Source of the DNA: Datisca glomerata
Lineage: Eukaryota; Streptophyta; Magnoliopsida; Cucurbitales; Datiscaceae
Assembly: GCA_003255025.1 (NCBI GenBank)
Contig: QANY01005674.1
Span: 1 to 64,000, forward strand
Length of the DNA: 64,000 nucleotides
Direction of reading: 5' to 3'
The notes under the pieces are model-generated. The model was not told the origin of the DNA and did not search any database. It saw nothing but the letters and a program-made list of their open reading frames with translations. Positions 11,096 to 23,564 of the stretch are shown in pieces. Position 1 is the stretch's first letter, and every line of letters begins with the position of its first letter. A program made the position numbers and the translations under genes.

Positions 11096-11145
11096 GTTTT
11101 GGTAAGGTCTGTGTTGCAAGGATTGTATTAGGACCGTTGACCCAT
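11096..11145 (+). repeat. Right terminal direct repeat of the pararetrovirus
   Basis: It matches 3787-3836 with five substitutions and marks the right end of the viral insertion. Confidence 0.85.
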
Positions 11146-12670
11146 ATATATATTCTAGGTTAACGCACATTATGTTTTAGGGTTTCCAAAAAATAGTAAA
11201 TTATTTACAAATGTACCACTGTAGTGGGAACCCCTGCAGAGTGTGTCACATTGCAGTGTTGTGTGGCATTGTAGTGCGTCGTGAACTATTATAGTGTCAT
11301 GAGGCACTATAGAGTCTCATAGACCATTATAGTGACGTGTGTCATGTGGTAGTACAGTGTCTCATGCCAATCCCTGATCCAAAAAATAGTGATTGACATG
11401 TGGCAGTCCAACATGCCACATGGCAATTTTTTGAAATTTATTATTTACTTTAATCAGATAAATATCTAGATATCAGTTAATTAAAAATTAATTTACCTAA
11501 TCATACATATCAACTAACTTATTTGTTAGTTCAAAAAAATAACAGATTAGTTGATTCAAATTCAAATTATTATCTTACAATAATTTAATATTATTGAATT
11601 TCATACATCAAATATATTGTCTCACTTATCGATTAATACAAAACTAATCGATATAATTATTTAATTGTAATTTCTGAAAATTATAATAAATAATTTAATT
11701 AATAAATTTCACATAATTATCTCATAAATATATACTTGCCCCAGAAACCTAATTCATTTGGCAAGCTAGTCCTTTTCTTATGTCCTAAAACATTCACACC
11801 CTAGATTGTGTAGTACAGAGGTGCCTCGGGGACTCTGGACCCATAATTCTAAGCTCCAATAAATCATATTATCAATTAAACTCCTTAATTAAATAGTCTT
11901 ATTTATTAATTCCATTATTACTCCACTTTAAATATACAATTACACTCTTTGTAATTATAGAGTATATTTACAGAATACACTATTTTGTCCTTCTAAATAC
12001 ATATTGATCATTAAGTATCATTAACTCACTAGTGAATGGTCAATTTATAATCGTATTATAAATTTGAGCTCAATAACCATTCATTATAGAATTAACACTT
12101 AAGGGAATCAATATACGATCCGTTAGGAAAGCTTCGATTCTAAATCTTATAAGATCATGTTCCTAGTAATCCATAACACTAAATCACCAAAACAAAAGTC
12201 ACTAGTATGTTTTACAAACAACTTTAATGAGTGAATCAAAAGATCCATTAGACATGTGTAGGAGTTCATGACTACTCAAGATTTAGGCTGACCTACATAT
12301 GATCATCAGATTGATCGACATCAGTCATGTCCTATATAATCTAATTATATGCAGTACTTTCACTAAGATGTATATCCAAATCACTAATCTGGATCTATAG
12401 ATAACTCGCATTCAAGATGTTTAGCGAACCGTACTAGTAATCACTCATTAAAGATTCCATAATTTAATATGTTGTAAACTATTTTATTCATTATCTATGA
12501 TCTCAATTATCTCGTACTAATAAAAGATCAAAATCACATTAATGAATATGGAATTTTTAGATATACATAATAATTCAGAAAAGACAATTATAAGAAAATT
12601 GTATTTTTATTAATTTCAAATTAAAATATCTTTACACATGCATTGAGGACACTATAGCAGACTTCCAATA
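11146..12670 (+). mobile_element. Right part of the interrupted solo-LTR-like element
   Basis: It is non-coding, with a run of related words ('cactatag', 'attatagtg') at 11,220-11,390 and a long AT-rich tail. It ends TTCCAATA at 12,663-12,670, the near-inverse of the TGTTGGAA that starts the left part at 3301. LINE coding similarity resumes a few bases later. No coding domain was found inside, which fits an LTR rather than an internal region. Confidence 0.45.
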
Positions 12671-12675
12671 TTACT

Positions 12676-13040
12676 GTCTTTTGGGTGGTGTTGTACCTTC
12701 GTAATGAAGCAACCTTTGAGGGTAGGAAACCTGTCTTTGTTCAAGCTTTGGCATTACTTTGGCGTTCAGTTCATGAAGCAAACTCTTTTAAGATTGGCAC
12801 AATGTAGAGTTCAATGGAGGAACTATTGACACTTCAGCAAATTTATGTTTCGAGTCATTCTTCCAAAACCCTGCGTATCTTGAAATTTTCAAGCATCCTC
12901 CCCCATCAGGTTGGATTAAGGTGAATGCTGATTGAGAAGGTTTTGCTAGTCTTAGGTGTGCAGGTTATGGAGACATTTTCAGAATGTCTAGATGATTTGT
13001 TAAAGGTAGTTACACTATTCACCTTGGCATGTACTTTCAA
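12676..13040 (+). pseudogene. LINE RNase H remnant (continuation of the LINE at 2640)
   Basis: Reading the plus strand, 'RNEATFEGRKPVFVQALAL' near 12,695 leads through a stop to 'PPPSGWIKVNAD' near 12,897 and 'CAGYGDIF'. This is the RNase H domain found at the end of plant L1-type ORF2. The expected catalytic 'DG' is 'D*'. An antisense relative with the same words is at 20,906-21,487. Similarity ends abruptly at 13,040, where block S1 begins. Confidence 0.75.
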
Positions 13041-13149
13041 ATGTGTTTTTATTTTATTTGGCGCTTTAAAGTAACCATGACATTTTTTAATATTTTTTCA
13101 AATTTGGGTTGCTTTTTTTAAGAATCTAAAACTTAGTTTTATTGATGAA

Positions 13150-13310
13150 AAATAGGGCAGAAGAAAGGAAAAAAGAAAAAAAAGAAAGGAAAGAAGAAAA
13201 GAAAGGAAAGAAGAAAACAAGAATAGAAAAAGAAAAATGAAAAAGAAAAAAGGAAAAAAATAAATAACAATAGAAAAAAAAAGAAAAGGAAAAAGAGATA
13301 ACAAAAAGAT
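13150..13310 (+). repeat. Purine-rich low-complexity tract
   Basis: This is an A/G tract of about 160 bases ('gaaaggaaag', 'gaaaaagaaa' units). It is present again at 37,380-37,545 and, with more G, at 35,540-35,680. The long antisense phenylalanine/leucine/serine frames over it are artefacts of composition. Confidence 0.85.
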
Positions 13311-16300
13311 TGTGGTGGTTTTGGTTGACAAGTATGGAAAACTTGTTTATGATTATCTTGAGCATGAGGAAATTTTCTTGTAGCGCATAGTGACACAATT
13401 TTTACAAGGTTATATTTTTATGTTTTATGTTTGTTTAATTGTTTTTGTGGTTTTTATAGGAGTCTTCTTAATTTTTAAAGATATCCCAGTTTAGGTAAAT
13501 TACTTTTGTGTAGGATTCAAGCGCATCTTCAACGGTGAAAAGGGTGATTTTTTGTCCTCAAAGGGGGTTTCTTCCACATTGCACGGACGAGAAGACTTAT
13601 AACTGAATTTAAAAGTGGTATACACATCTTTCAAAGTCAATATATTTATCAACTATAGGGATATCTCTAAATTTTAGGATTCCATCCATAGATTTCCATA
13701 ATTTTATTGTTTTTCATGACGGCCTTTTACTTTTTGACATAGTTGTCTATTCTTTCATCCGTTAACTATGATTTGTTTGTTTTAGCGATTTAAGCATTTT
13801 TTTATGTTGTCTATTTTCGCTTCTACCTTACCATGTAATTTTTTTATATTTGAAGCAGATGGAGATAATTTGGCTAGTTTTTTAATATGAAAATTTAATA
13901 TTGTTTTCTTTTATTAACATTTGCACTTTTTCCAAGGTCAAAACTTGAAGTGCAAGATATATTGGATTATTAGCTCATTACAATTGAGTTTAATAAGTTT
14001 GGTTTAAATAGAACAATTGTCGTGCATGAACTCATGTTATATCCACCCCTGTACAGGGTCAGATAAAATTCTAATGAGTTTTTCCAATCACCCCTTGTCG
14101 TTTCTTGAATTATATTTTTGTTAGGCAATTTTTAATTATATTTTTATTTTATTAAATTTTCTTTCGTTAAAGTGGTTCTAAGGAAATTTGTTTTAATTTG
14201 GAATAGAATTGGAACTAAAGTTGGATGGCCTTAATGTAGAAATTTTTGAAATGATATTATGCTAGAAATATCTTTGTAAATTTTGGTTGGTTGTTAGACA
14301 CATCTTTGTAAATTATAGGAAGGATGCGATGAAATGTTTTTTTAGTGAAACACATTTAGTTCTTAGTAATGTGTTAATGCTATTGATTGGAAGGATGATA
14401 TTAGTTTGACATGTTTGTTTCTCATTGTCAGTGGGTTAAATATGATAGTAGTTTCACAAGTTTTTTAGATCATGTTGTCTTTTTTTATTGACAAATTTCT
14501 GATAGTTTCTTATTTATATGGTTCTTAGACAGATTGTTTTAATTATGAATAGAATTAGATTTGAGCAGGATGGCCTTGATGTAGATTTCTTTTAAATGAT
14601 GTTAGTTTAGAAATATCTTTGTAAATTATAGATTAGTTTTCAGACACATCTCTGTAAATTATAGGTTGGTTTTTAGACAAATCTCTATAATTTTAGTTAG
14701 AAAGACTCCTGAGACAGCCAAAAACCTTCTCTATTCATACTCCCCATTGTCTTCGTCTCTCTTTTGAAGCTCCCTCACCTTTTCACACTCTCTCGTCCCT
14801 CTCATTTTCCTGTCAGGGCAATGCATCTGCGCTTGCTTACCTCACGTGCATTTTTTTCTTTCTTAAGCCTGGATCTATCCTTACGTCTTTGATCAAATGT
14901 TTTGGAGTCTAACACATATGATTCTTTTTTGCAAATTGCAACCATTGGCCTTTCATTTCTATGTGTTGAATAAAATAAGTTTATTCTTGGAGATGTTTCT
15001 ATTATCTTTATCTAATTAGTGTTGAAACAAATCATGTATATTTCACAACTGTTGACTAACTGAAGAATAAGGTCGGTGTATAGAAGCATGAAGAATAATC
15101 TGTTTGATTTTCTTTACCATGAATTAAATCATTGGGATTATTTTTTGGATGTCACCTGTGCATGGTTCTTCCTTATCATGTAATTTGTGTATGAGTTTTT
15201 CTCTTATGCAATGAATAATCAACTAGACCTCTATTCTTCTTTAAGTTTTTCTTTACAATCGATTATGCATTGGGATTATTTTTTGAGATTTTTTTTTCAT
15301 AATGAACTTCTTGATTTTCTAAAATGAATACTAAGCAAGTCAACGTTATATTGACAAGGACCTCAAGCTTTTGTAATGAACTTCAAGATTTTCTACATTA
15401 AATCATACATTGATGTTGGTCTTTGCATTTTCATGTCTTTGCAATGTAATCTTTGTTGTGCTAGTTTAAGGCTTGGGGTTGCATTTTTATCTCTTGCTTA
15501 GATGTTGCGAGTTGGATCTTGCCATAAAATTTCATTGCAAGTGTACACTGTTTGTCGAAAAGATAACCTCGCTTGAACTTGAACTTCGGGTATTGTCTTG
15601 TGGTATATTGTTCAAAGCTATAATAATAGGTTCTATGTTGATCTTCTTAAAACTACTCCATATGAGAATATTCGTTTTGTTTTGAGATGATCAAATTTTA
15701 CGAATCTTGCAAGTTTATGTGAATTGGTATGAACTTTTCACCAACTACTACTCTGATTTATTAAATGCTTTTACATGTTGCCGAACTTGAAAGACCATAA
15801 CTTCTTCTATAACATTTACTTGACTTTTGTATGCAGTAGAATTCTGAATGACCTTATTGTAGAATACTTAGCTAGAAACATCATTGTTAATTGTTGTTTG
15901 ATTGTTAATCATATCTTTGTAAAAACATCAGGTGGGCTGTGATGAAATGTTTATAAGCCGAACACATTTGATTTTGATTTTGATTTTTACTAGATTGTGA
16001 AGTCTCATCTGAATGTCTTATTTTGTACCTTCTTGTTCCTCTTTGTTATGTTTTCCTACCCTCAAATCAATTTTCCACTACTAATCTTTACGTAACCACT
16101 AATTATCAAATTGGCAAAGTATGGGGATGTTAGTCATCTTTTATTTTACTTACTTCATGTCCATTATCAATACATGATGGTTCATAATCAATTAAACAAA
16201 GCGAACAAGGGATGGAGGAATTCTAATACCAGCTATCATATTGTCAAACCACAAATGTGATGAAATGTTATTTTAGTGAAACATATTTGGTTATGAATAA

Positions 16301-16941
16301 TGGGTTTATGCTATTGATTGGAAAGATGATATTAGTTTGACATGTTTGTTTCTCATTGTTTGCGGGTTAAGGATGATATATGGTAGTTTCCCATGTTTGT
16401 TTAAGTCCTTTTGTATTATTTTATTGACAAATTTCTGATAGTTTCTTATTTATATAGTTCTTAGATACATAGTTTTAATTAGCTAATTGGATTAGAGCTA
16501 GTTGGTCTTAATGTGGATTTCTTTTAAAAATCTGAAATGATCACCGAAACGTAAATGACTACTATGCTTTAAAGTTGTATGTTACTTCATCTTTATTTTG
16601 AAATTGCTCTTTCCTTGAGGTCTTTTTTGTGAAAAAGAGGGTGTGGATATGCTTTCTATCCACTTAATTTTTTACTTACGTACAATTGTGGTTTTTGGAT
16701 TTAACGCAGATTATATGTATATTGTTTGTTTGGCTATCCATTTTTGGTGAGTTTCTTTGTTCATTTTAGGTTTTATGTACATTTTGTAATGTAGAAAAGT
16801 GGTATATTTCTATTGAGTTATCTGGTTATTTTTAATTGTGATTATCATATTTCTATTACTTTTGTGATTCTTATCTTTTATAGCTATACCTTATTCCTTT
16901 TTATTGTTATGTTGTGCTTCGTGTTTTTATTAGAGTAAGCA

Positions 16942-18071
16942 TGTCGCTGAAGGATCGATATAACACCCCTTTATTAAGGAAAAATATTTTACAAGAAAGA
17001 TTTTAATATTTGGAAAAAAATTTACTTGAAATAAACTAATTGATAAAAACAAGCAATAAATATAATTACACAATTAAATAATGAGTGGAAGCTTAAATGC
17101 GTAGAATAAATAAATAAGATAATAACAATGTGAAAAGTAAAGTGCACGTAAATGTAAAAAGAGTAGGGAGGAAGAGAATATACACAGTATTTTTAAGTGG
17201 TTCGAGAAAACTTATCCCTACGTCTACGCTTCAAGGATCCCCCTCGAAATTTTTTTCCTCACGATCAAAAGTTTACAATGCAGCTCAGTTAAGATCTTCG
17301 AATCTCTTATAAAATTTCTCAGTCTCTCAAAGACTAGATCTCTCAATTTATCGCTCACAATTTGTACTAGCTTCTCTCTAGAAAATATCTTAAATTCTTG
17401 CTCAAAATACAAACCTCTCAAAGAATAATGCATTAAAGAGCTTCAACGGAGAGGTGTGGTGGAATGACAAAGATATGGGGTATTTATAGTGTTGAAAAAT
17501 ACTGTTAAAACGGTCATACCGGTTGGAGAATCTGATGGACCGGTCGTCAAATAAGGAACCTTTTCTTTTTTACCACCAGTCACACTGATTTTTCAACTAG
17601 TCTGGCCAATTTCTACAATTAGGCAAGTAATTGCCATAATTGCAAAATCGGTCGCACCCGTCAGACCGGTCTTAAATTTGCGCACCACTTTCCCATCGGT
17701 GTGGCTGAATTATCCTCTAAAAATGAGCAGGTTTGGACACCCGACCAAGGATGAAACGCTCCTTGACATTTCATACTATTCTATCAGGTTAGATCTTCAA
17801 CGGTCTGATATATAGGTGGTTCAGTCCGATTCTAAATTTCTCAGGACGTGCTGAGTTCATCCAACATTGATTTAGGCCATTTGGAGTTCGTTTGATACAC
17901 GTCGTGTCTTTCCTAATATATTACGTGTATCTCGCCCTGTACGGTTTTGATTGCCCTTTATAGTGTTTTCAACAATATTTTCATTTTATTTATGACCTAC
18001 ACGCATAATTAAAATATTAGTCCACGTATTATTTGTCATAATCAAAACTTCCACCTTGACTAGGGTCAACA
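16942..18071 (-). mobile_element. Antisense LTR inside S1 (SIRE-like Copia)
   Basis: Read on the minus strand it starts TGTTGACCCTAGTCAAGG at 18,071. It has a good TATA box ('cactataaataccccat', near 17,490-17,505) and contains 'gagaagctagtacaaattg'. It ends in 'ggatccttgaagcgtag', 'acgtagggataag' and a C-rich splice of the usual U5 pattern. It shares these words with the plus-strand LTRs of blocks E. No polyprotein is attached. The left edge (TGTCGCTG at 16,942) is a guess, and no target-site duplication is visible. A 60-codon plus frame at 17,130 and a 69-codon minus frame at 17,433 lie in the LTR and are not genes. Confidence 0.6.
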
Positions 18072-18888
18072 ATCATTTTGTTTTTAAGCTTAGTGGGTAT
18101 AAAGCAAAAGTGACATTATGATTGTGACATTCATCCAATATAAAATATTAAGTGAAAAAACTATTGAATCATTTTTTTAATTGAGATCCGATTTTACTTT
18201 CACTTTTTTTTTGTTTTGGAAAGAAAATTTGATTTTCCCCTTGGTCCATAGAACAATGTTTTCTTCCTAGTATTGTTTAGAATTAGACTTCTGGTAAGTG
18301 TTTAGTCAAACAAGAAACCAATAGGAAAAATATTTATGGATCTTAGTCTGTGTTTATATAGTTGATTAAATTCATTGGAATAAAACTGTCATATTTCATG
18401 TGATATATTTTTCAATGCTATAAAGATAGTTCTATGTTGATCATCTTAAAACTACACCTTATGAGAACATTCATTTGGCTTTGAGATGGTCGAATTTGAC
18501 GAATCTTGCATTTTTATATGAATTAATATGAACTTTTCACCGACTGCTACTCTCAGATTTATTAAATGTCATCTTTTACACATTGTCGAGCCTGAAAGAC
18601 CACAACCTCTTTAATAACCTTTGCTTGATTTTTGTAAATCACGTAGGCTGTGAAGAGATGTTTTGAAGTCGAACACATTTGATTTTGATTTGCAAATTGC
18701 AACAATTTGATCTTTTATGTTTACTTGATTGTGAAGTCATTTGAATATATCTTTGTTTAGCTGTTGTTGTTTTTTAACTGACTAACTTGTTTCAATTTCT
18801 TACGTATATAGTTCTTAGCCATTTTGTATTAATTGGGAAGTGAATTGGAATTTTATGGATGACCTTGTTTGTTTTCTTACTTATATAG

Positions 18889-19530
18889 TCCCCCCTCTCT
18901 CTCCCTCTCACATCTTTCTTATGTCCCTCTCTCTCTAAGACACACACACACACTCTTTCCTCATTCTCTCTCTAATTCTCACCCCTCCTCTCTCCCCCAT
19001 TTATCCCTTTCTCCCTCTCCCCCTCTTTTCCCTCTCTCTCTATCACCCTCCCTCTTACCTCTCTCCCTCCCTCCCTCCCTGCTTGTATCACTCTGTCACC
19101 CTCCCTTCTTTCCCTCCCTCTCTGTTTTTCGCTATCCTTCCTTTCTCACACACACTTTCTCTCTCATCTCCCTCTCATGCTCCCTCCTCCTCTCTCTCTC
19201 TCTTTATCTATTTCCCTCTCTCTCTCCCTCTCTCCCTCCCTTCTTAAATCTCTCTGTCTCCCTCTCTCCCTCCCCTTTCTTTTTCATTGTGCCTCCTTTT
19301 TCACACACACACTCTCTCATCTAACTCTCCAACTCCCCCCCCTCTCTCTCTTAATTAATCCACTCTCACACACATTCTTTCTATCCCTCCTTATCTTGTC
19401 TCTCTCTCATATACACACTCTCTCCCTCCTCCCCCATCACTCTCTCTCTTTCTCCCTCATACACACACACACACATTGTTTCCTCCCTCCTCTCTCTCTC
19501 TCAATAACTCTCTCCCCCCTCCCTTCCCTT
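18889..19530 (+). repeat. Long pyrimidine (CT/CCCT/CA) microsatellite tract
   Basis: About 640 bases are nearly pure C and T on the plus strand, with short (CA)n interruptions. The same tract is in S2 at 42,926-43,567. Overlapping frames of serine/leucine/proline are composition artefacts. Confidence 0.95.
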
Positions 19531-19559
19531 TTAGTTTGTAATACATGCATCTATTAAAT

Positions 19560-20680
19560 GTCATATACTAAATAAAAAAATCAATTATGATGATGTCGTA
19601 AAAGGTGTAAAAGTACAAACAACCCATCAGAGTGTGACATGTATATGTATAATACCATATTACATACATTAGACTTATTTAACTTCCAATTTTCATAAAT
19701 AACATTGGCGACAAAATGTTTCATTATTATCTCAAAATAACTTGACATTTGGATAAACATTTGCCCTTTTTTGAAAATTTATGGCATCGCCCTTACTGAT
19801 CAAATTGTATATCAAGTTTTAATTGATCAAATTATATATCATTCATTTACAAGTTTGTGTTTTATCACTCATTATAATAATTTAGTAAATTAGTTTATTA
19901 ATTATTCACACATTTATTTATGATTTTAAGATTGATATATAACTTGATGGGTGTAGAAATGCTAAAAAATGAAAATCCTAAAAATACAACCATTTTAGAT
20001 GAAATTGTTGTCAAAGATAAATAAGAGAAGCGTATAAACACTAAGAAAACTCTATGAGATTGAGCGTTTGGCATTTTATTTTCTCAGATAGACATTAATA
20101 TAATAATACTTTTGTCAAAATTGAATTAAGAAACAAAGCCATGATCACAGTTAAAAAAAAATTTCCACAACCACAATTAGTCTTACTCTTTGATCAGTCA
20201 AGAAAGATCCACAAAAATGTATAATTATTATTCTTACAGAAATCCAAATATACTAATTCTTTAGGAAGATGAATAATATTTTAAAACAATAAAAACTGAT
20301 AATAACATTAATTCAAATTGAAATGTTGAAGTAATTCTTAAAAGAAAAAAATTGAAGCAAAGCAAGTGTGACACCACATAGAGTGAACGCTACTGACTGA
20401 CCATCGATGTGAAATGAACCTCAGGGATATGGCACGCAATGCGCTTTATTGTTTCCTGTTGCGAGCTTGAAAAGTTTCTGTTTATATATTTTTTGCTTGT
20501 TGTAACCTACAAATGACTCTTGATAAATTAAATCAAATCATATATTAATTGGGGAGCCTCTGAGAAACCGCCATGTGTGAGTGCTAATCAAACAATTGCC
20601 ATGTAGTTTTTTCCACTCATGTACGACACTCATGATCCACTTTTTTAAAGAGGTTTTACATGTGGTAGTAAATTTCTCCT
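19560..20680. other. AT-rich part of S1, no gene
   Basis: No coding or RNA gene is recognised. It is matched by 43,590-44,760, where S2 has a 40-base-scale insertion near 44,055-44,130 that is missing here. Confidence 0.6.
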
Positions 20681-20689
20681 CATTCCTTT

Positions 20690-20905
20690 TTTCTCTTTTT
20701 ACTTTTTTATAAAAGGTTCTTGGTGATAAGAATCAATAGGTGCACTAGGACATCACAACTAGTCTGGCACCTCCATAGCACCTTCATCATTTAACCCAAC
20801 CTAACATATTATTAAAATAAAATAAAATAGTTAACAAAATAAAACAAAAAGGAAACAAATTAGCAGAACCTAAAAGAAGTTATATTACAATATCATCAGA
20901 AATAA
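20690..20905 (-). mobile_element. 3' untranslated end of the antisense LINE (unit 1)
   Basis: Read on the minus strand this has a run 'ggtgctatggaggtgccaga' and 'tgtcctagtgcac', wording typical of plant L1-type LINE 3' ends. The RNase H coding remnant lies immediately to the right. The same piece occurs at 44,790-45,010. Confidence 0.5.
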
Positions 20906-21487
20906 ATGAAAAATAACAATCCAGAGCATTTCACAACCAAGTTGGAGTAACAATACTGGGGGCTCTGGTTGCCAAATAATCTGTAACATGGTTACCCTCC
21001 CGATAAATGTGAGTGACAACAAAGTCCATCTAATCGATTAAATTTAAACATTTATTCCAAGCAGTACGCCAATGCCAAAGGACATTACAAGATCTAGTAC
21101 GAACAATGACCACCACATAAACATAATCACTTTTCAACCATAATTATCTCCATCTAAAGGTCGAAGCATAAATGATCGCATGGGTAGTAATAGCTAGCTC
21201 AGCCTCAGAAGTAAAGCATATGCCAAGGTGAATAACGTAACAACTCTTAACAAATCATCTAGACGTTCAGAAAAAACCTTCACAACCTGCACGCCCAGGA
21301 CTATCAAAAGCTGCTCCATCAGTATTCACCTTAATCCAACCTGATGGGGGAGGATGCCAAAAAACTTCAAGATACGCAAGGTTTTCGAATGACTACTCAA
21401 AACATAAAACTACTGAAGTGTCAAAAGTTCTTCCATTGAACTTTGCATTGTGCCAATATTAAAAGAGTCTGCTTCACGAACTGAATG
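20906..21487 (-). pseudogene. LINE RNase H remnant, antisense
   Basis: The minus strand reads 'PPPSGWIKVNTDGAAFDSPG' near 21,345, including the DG of the RNase H active site, with the upstream 'READSFNIGTMQSSMEEL' word near 21,450. It is the antisense relative of 12,676-13,040. Frames are broken by stops (for example after 'CEGFF'). It belongs to the antisense LINE whose RT and endonuclease pieces lie at 23,565-25,320, with unrelated DNA in between. Confidence 0.75.
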
Positions 21488-22594
21488 CAAAAGTGTCACA
21501 AACTGAAGTGTCAAAATTTCCGGATTGGAAATTTTATCATGATTCAAATTTCAACTAAAATGATGGATGAAATTCATGATCGTCTAGTTCTATTGTATAT
21601 CATATCAATGATGATGTTCTTTTTGCATCAGCGAGTCTATGGTCTCATCATATTATTAACTTAAATGTTTTTGAACATACAATTCTTATCCACTGAGAGT
21701 GACTTTGAATGGAAAATAAGTAAATGTTGTCTTTGGCTTGCTAGAGAGGAGCATAGTGAAACTTTTGTGTGCATTTGAGATTTGCATGGCCTAATTTATT
21801 ATCGTTCACATCATTTGTCATCTGAAGTTCAGTTTTTATGGCCAGCACTAATGAGTAATCATTGATTCAAGTTCTTTCCAAGCTGGTGCATCCATTATCA
21901 AGGTTTAAATAAGGAATAGCTGTCATGAAATCTATATACCCGCTCTGAGGAAGATGATTGATAATAAGACCTTTATTATATTTCATAATAGGAGTTTATA
22001 TTTCTAGATGCTGCAACACATCTTAAGGTATAGAATATTTGTATTCATTTTCGGATTAATTGGAGATTTAAATTGTTCAAGCCCTTGTGCACCGGTACTT
22101 TTAAATATCTTCGATCTGTTTTCTTGTAGGGAAAGTTTCTTGACATATTTGTGGTCAATTCTCTTGGATTTGTATTTCAAGTTTGTAATAGTCTGGCCAA
22201 TATGATTAATTGAAAGAATGACATTCCTTAATTTGAACTCGTATAGCTAGTCTAAGAACTAATTATTGAATACCTTCGAATTTAGATTGTTTACTTCGCT
22301 AGGAGGAAAGAGTTTTGGAGGATTAAGGTTATTTTTCTTTAAGTATGTGAAAGTGTGAAGAAATCACATTTAATCTTACAAATGAAAATGCATGAGTCAC
22401 TGACAGATGGTAAGAATCATCTAAATCTTACAATGTTCACACCTTATTGTCTGCCTGACTAGTAAGCAACCAATTACTCCTACAACATGATAATTTATAA
22501 GGAGTGCCTCCCCTTTAATATTTTTTGGTGTATCTTAATCCTGAGCTACTATAATGATAAAAATTTGTTTTTATATAATCCAGGTTGTGACAGG
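21488..22594. other. Unrecognised spacer
   Basis: No gene, repeat partner or domain was seen. Composition is less AT-extreme than its surroundings, and words such as 'gagaggagcatagtg' near 21,746 hint at decayed coding DNA. No frame longer than 65 codons exists. Confidence 0.4.
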
Positions 22595-22595
22595 T

Positions 22596-23560
<965 letters not shown>

Positions 23561-23564
23561 GATC

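Larger units (their letters stand above)
3787..11145 (+). mobile_element. Endogenous pararetrovirus (Caulimoviridae, petuvirus/florendovirus-like), degraded
   Basis: This is a nearly complete integrated copy of a plant DNA pararetrovirus. In order it holds a leader with tRNA-Met primer site (3886), movement protein, a linker region, coat protein with CCHC knuckle, aspartic protease, reverse transcriptase, RNase H (partly duplicated), a C-terminal segment, a pregenomic-RNA promoter with TATA box, a polyadenylation signal, and the start of the leader again. A 50-base direct repeat with five mismatches bounds it (3787-3836 and 11,096-11,145), so about one genome equivalent (about 7.3 kb, usual for the family) plus short terminal redundancy is present. 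All reading frames carry many stops and frameshifts, so this is an old fossil copy. Viruses of this kind do not encode an integrase; integration is accidental. Genus placement is inferred from domain order and wording of the motifs. Confidence 0.88.
13041..20905. repeat. Duplicated block S, copy 1
   Basis: This 7.9-kb segment matches 37,265-45,010 along its whole length. In about 320 bases around 17,130-17,450 I count two substitutions. In about 270 bases around 13,310-13,580 I count about 13 differences. It is non-coding apart from TE pieces. It contains an A/G-rich tract, several internal repeats of the phrase 'gatgaaatgtt...gaacacattt' (14,330, 15,940, 16,260, 18,655), an antisense LTR, a long pyrimidine tract, and the antisense LINE 3' UTR at its right edge. 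What the block is as a whole is unknown. Confidence 0.85.

Noticed and set aside
13098..13398. Antisense frames rich in phenylalanine (also 35,514-35,780 and 37,341-37,632)
   Set aside because: Composition artefact of an A/G tract.
15473..15685. 70-codon frame in S1 and its counterpart near 39,674-39,907
   Set aside because: Frame not shared intact between the copies; stops appear in different places, so it is not under selection.
17130..17433. Paired frames of 60 and 69 codons, conserved in S2 (41,142-41,445)
   Set aside because: They lie within the antisense LTR; conservation follows from the duplication, and no protein family is recognised.
18869..19557. Reading frames of 126-151 codons rich in serine, leucine and proline (also 42,877-43,548)
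   Set aside because: They are translations of a pyrimidine microsatellite; no protein family and no codon structure.
13041..20905. Block S as a Helitron or Mutator-type element carrying gene pieces
   Set aside because: No CTRR hairpin end, no terminal inverted repeats and no host-gene exons could be found; left edge of S1 is a truncation.
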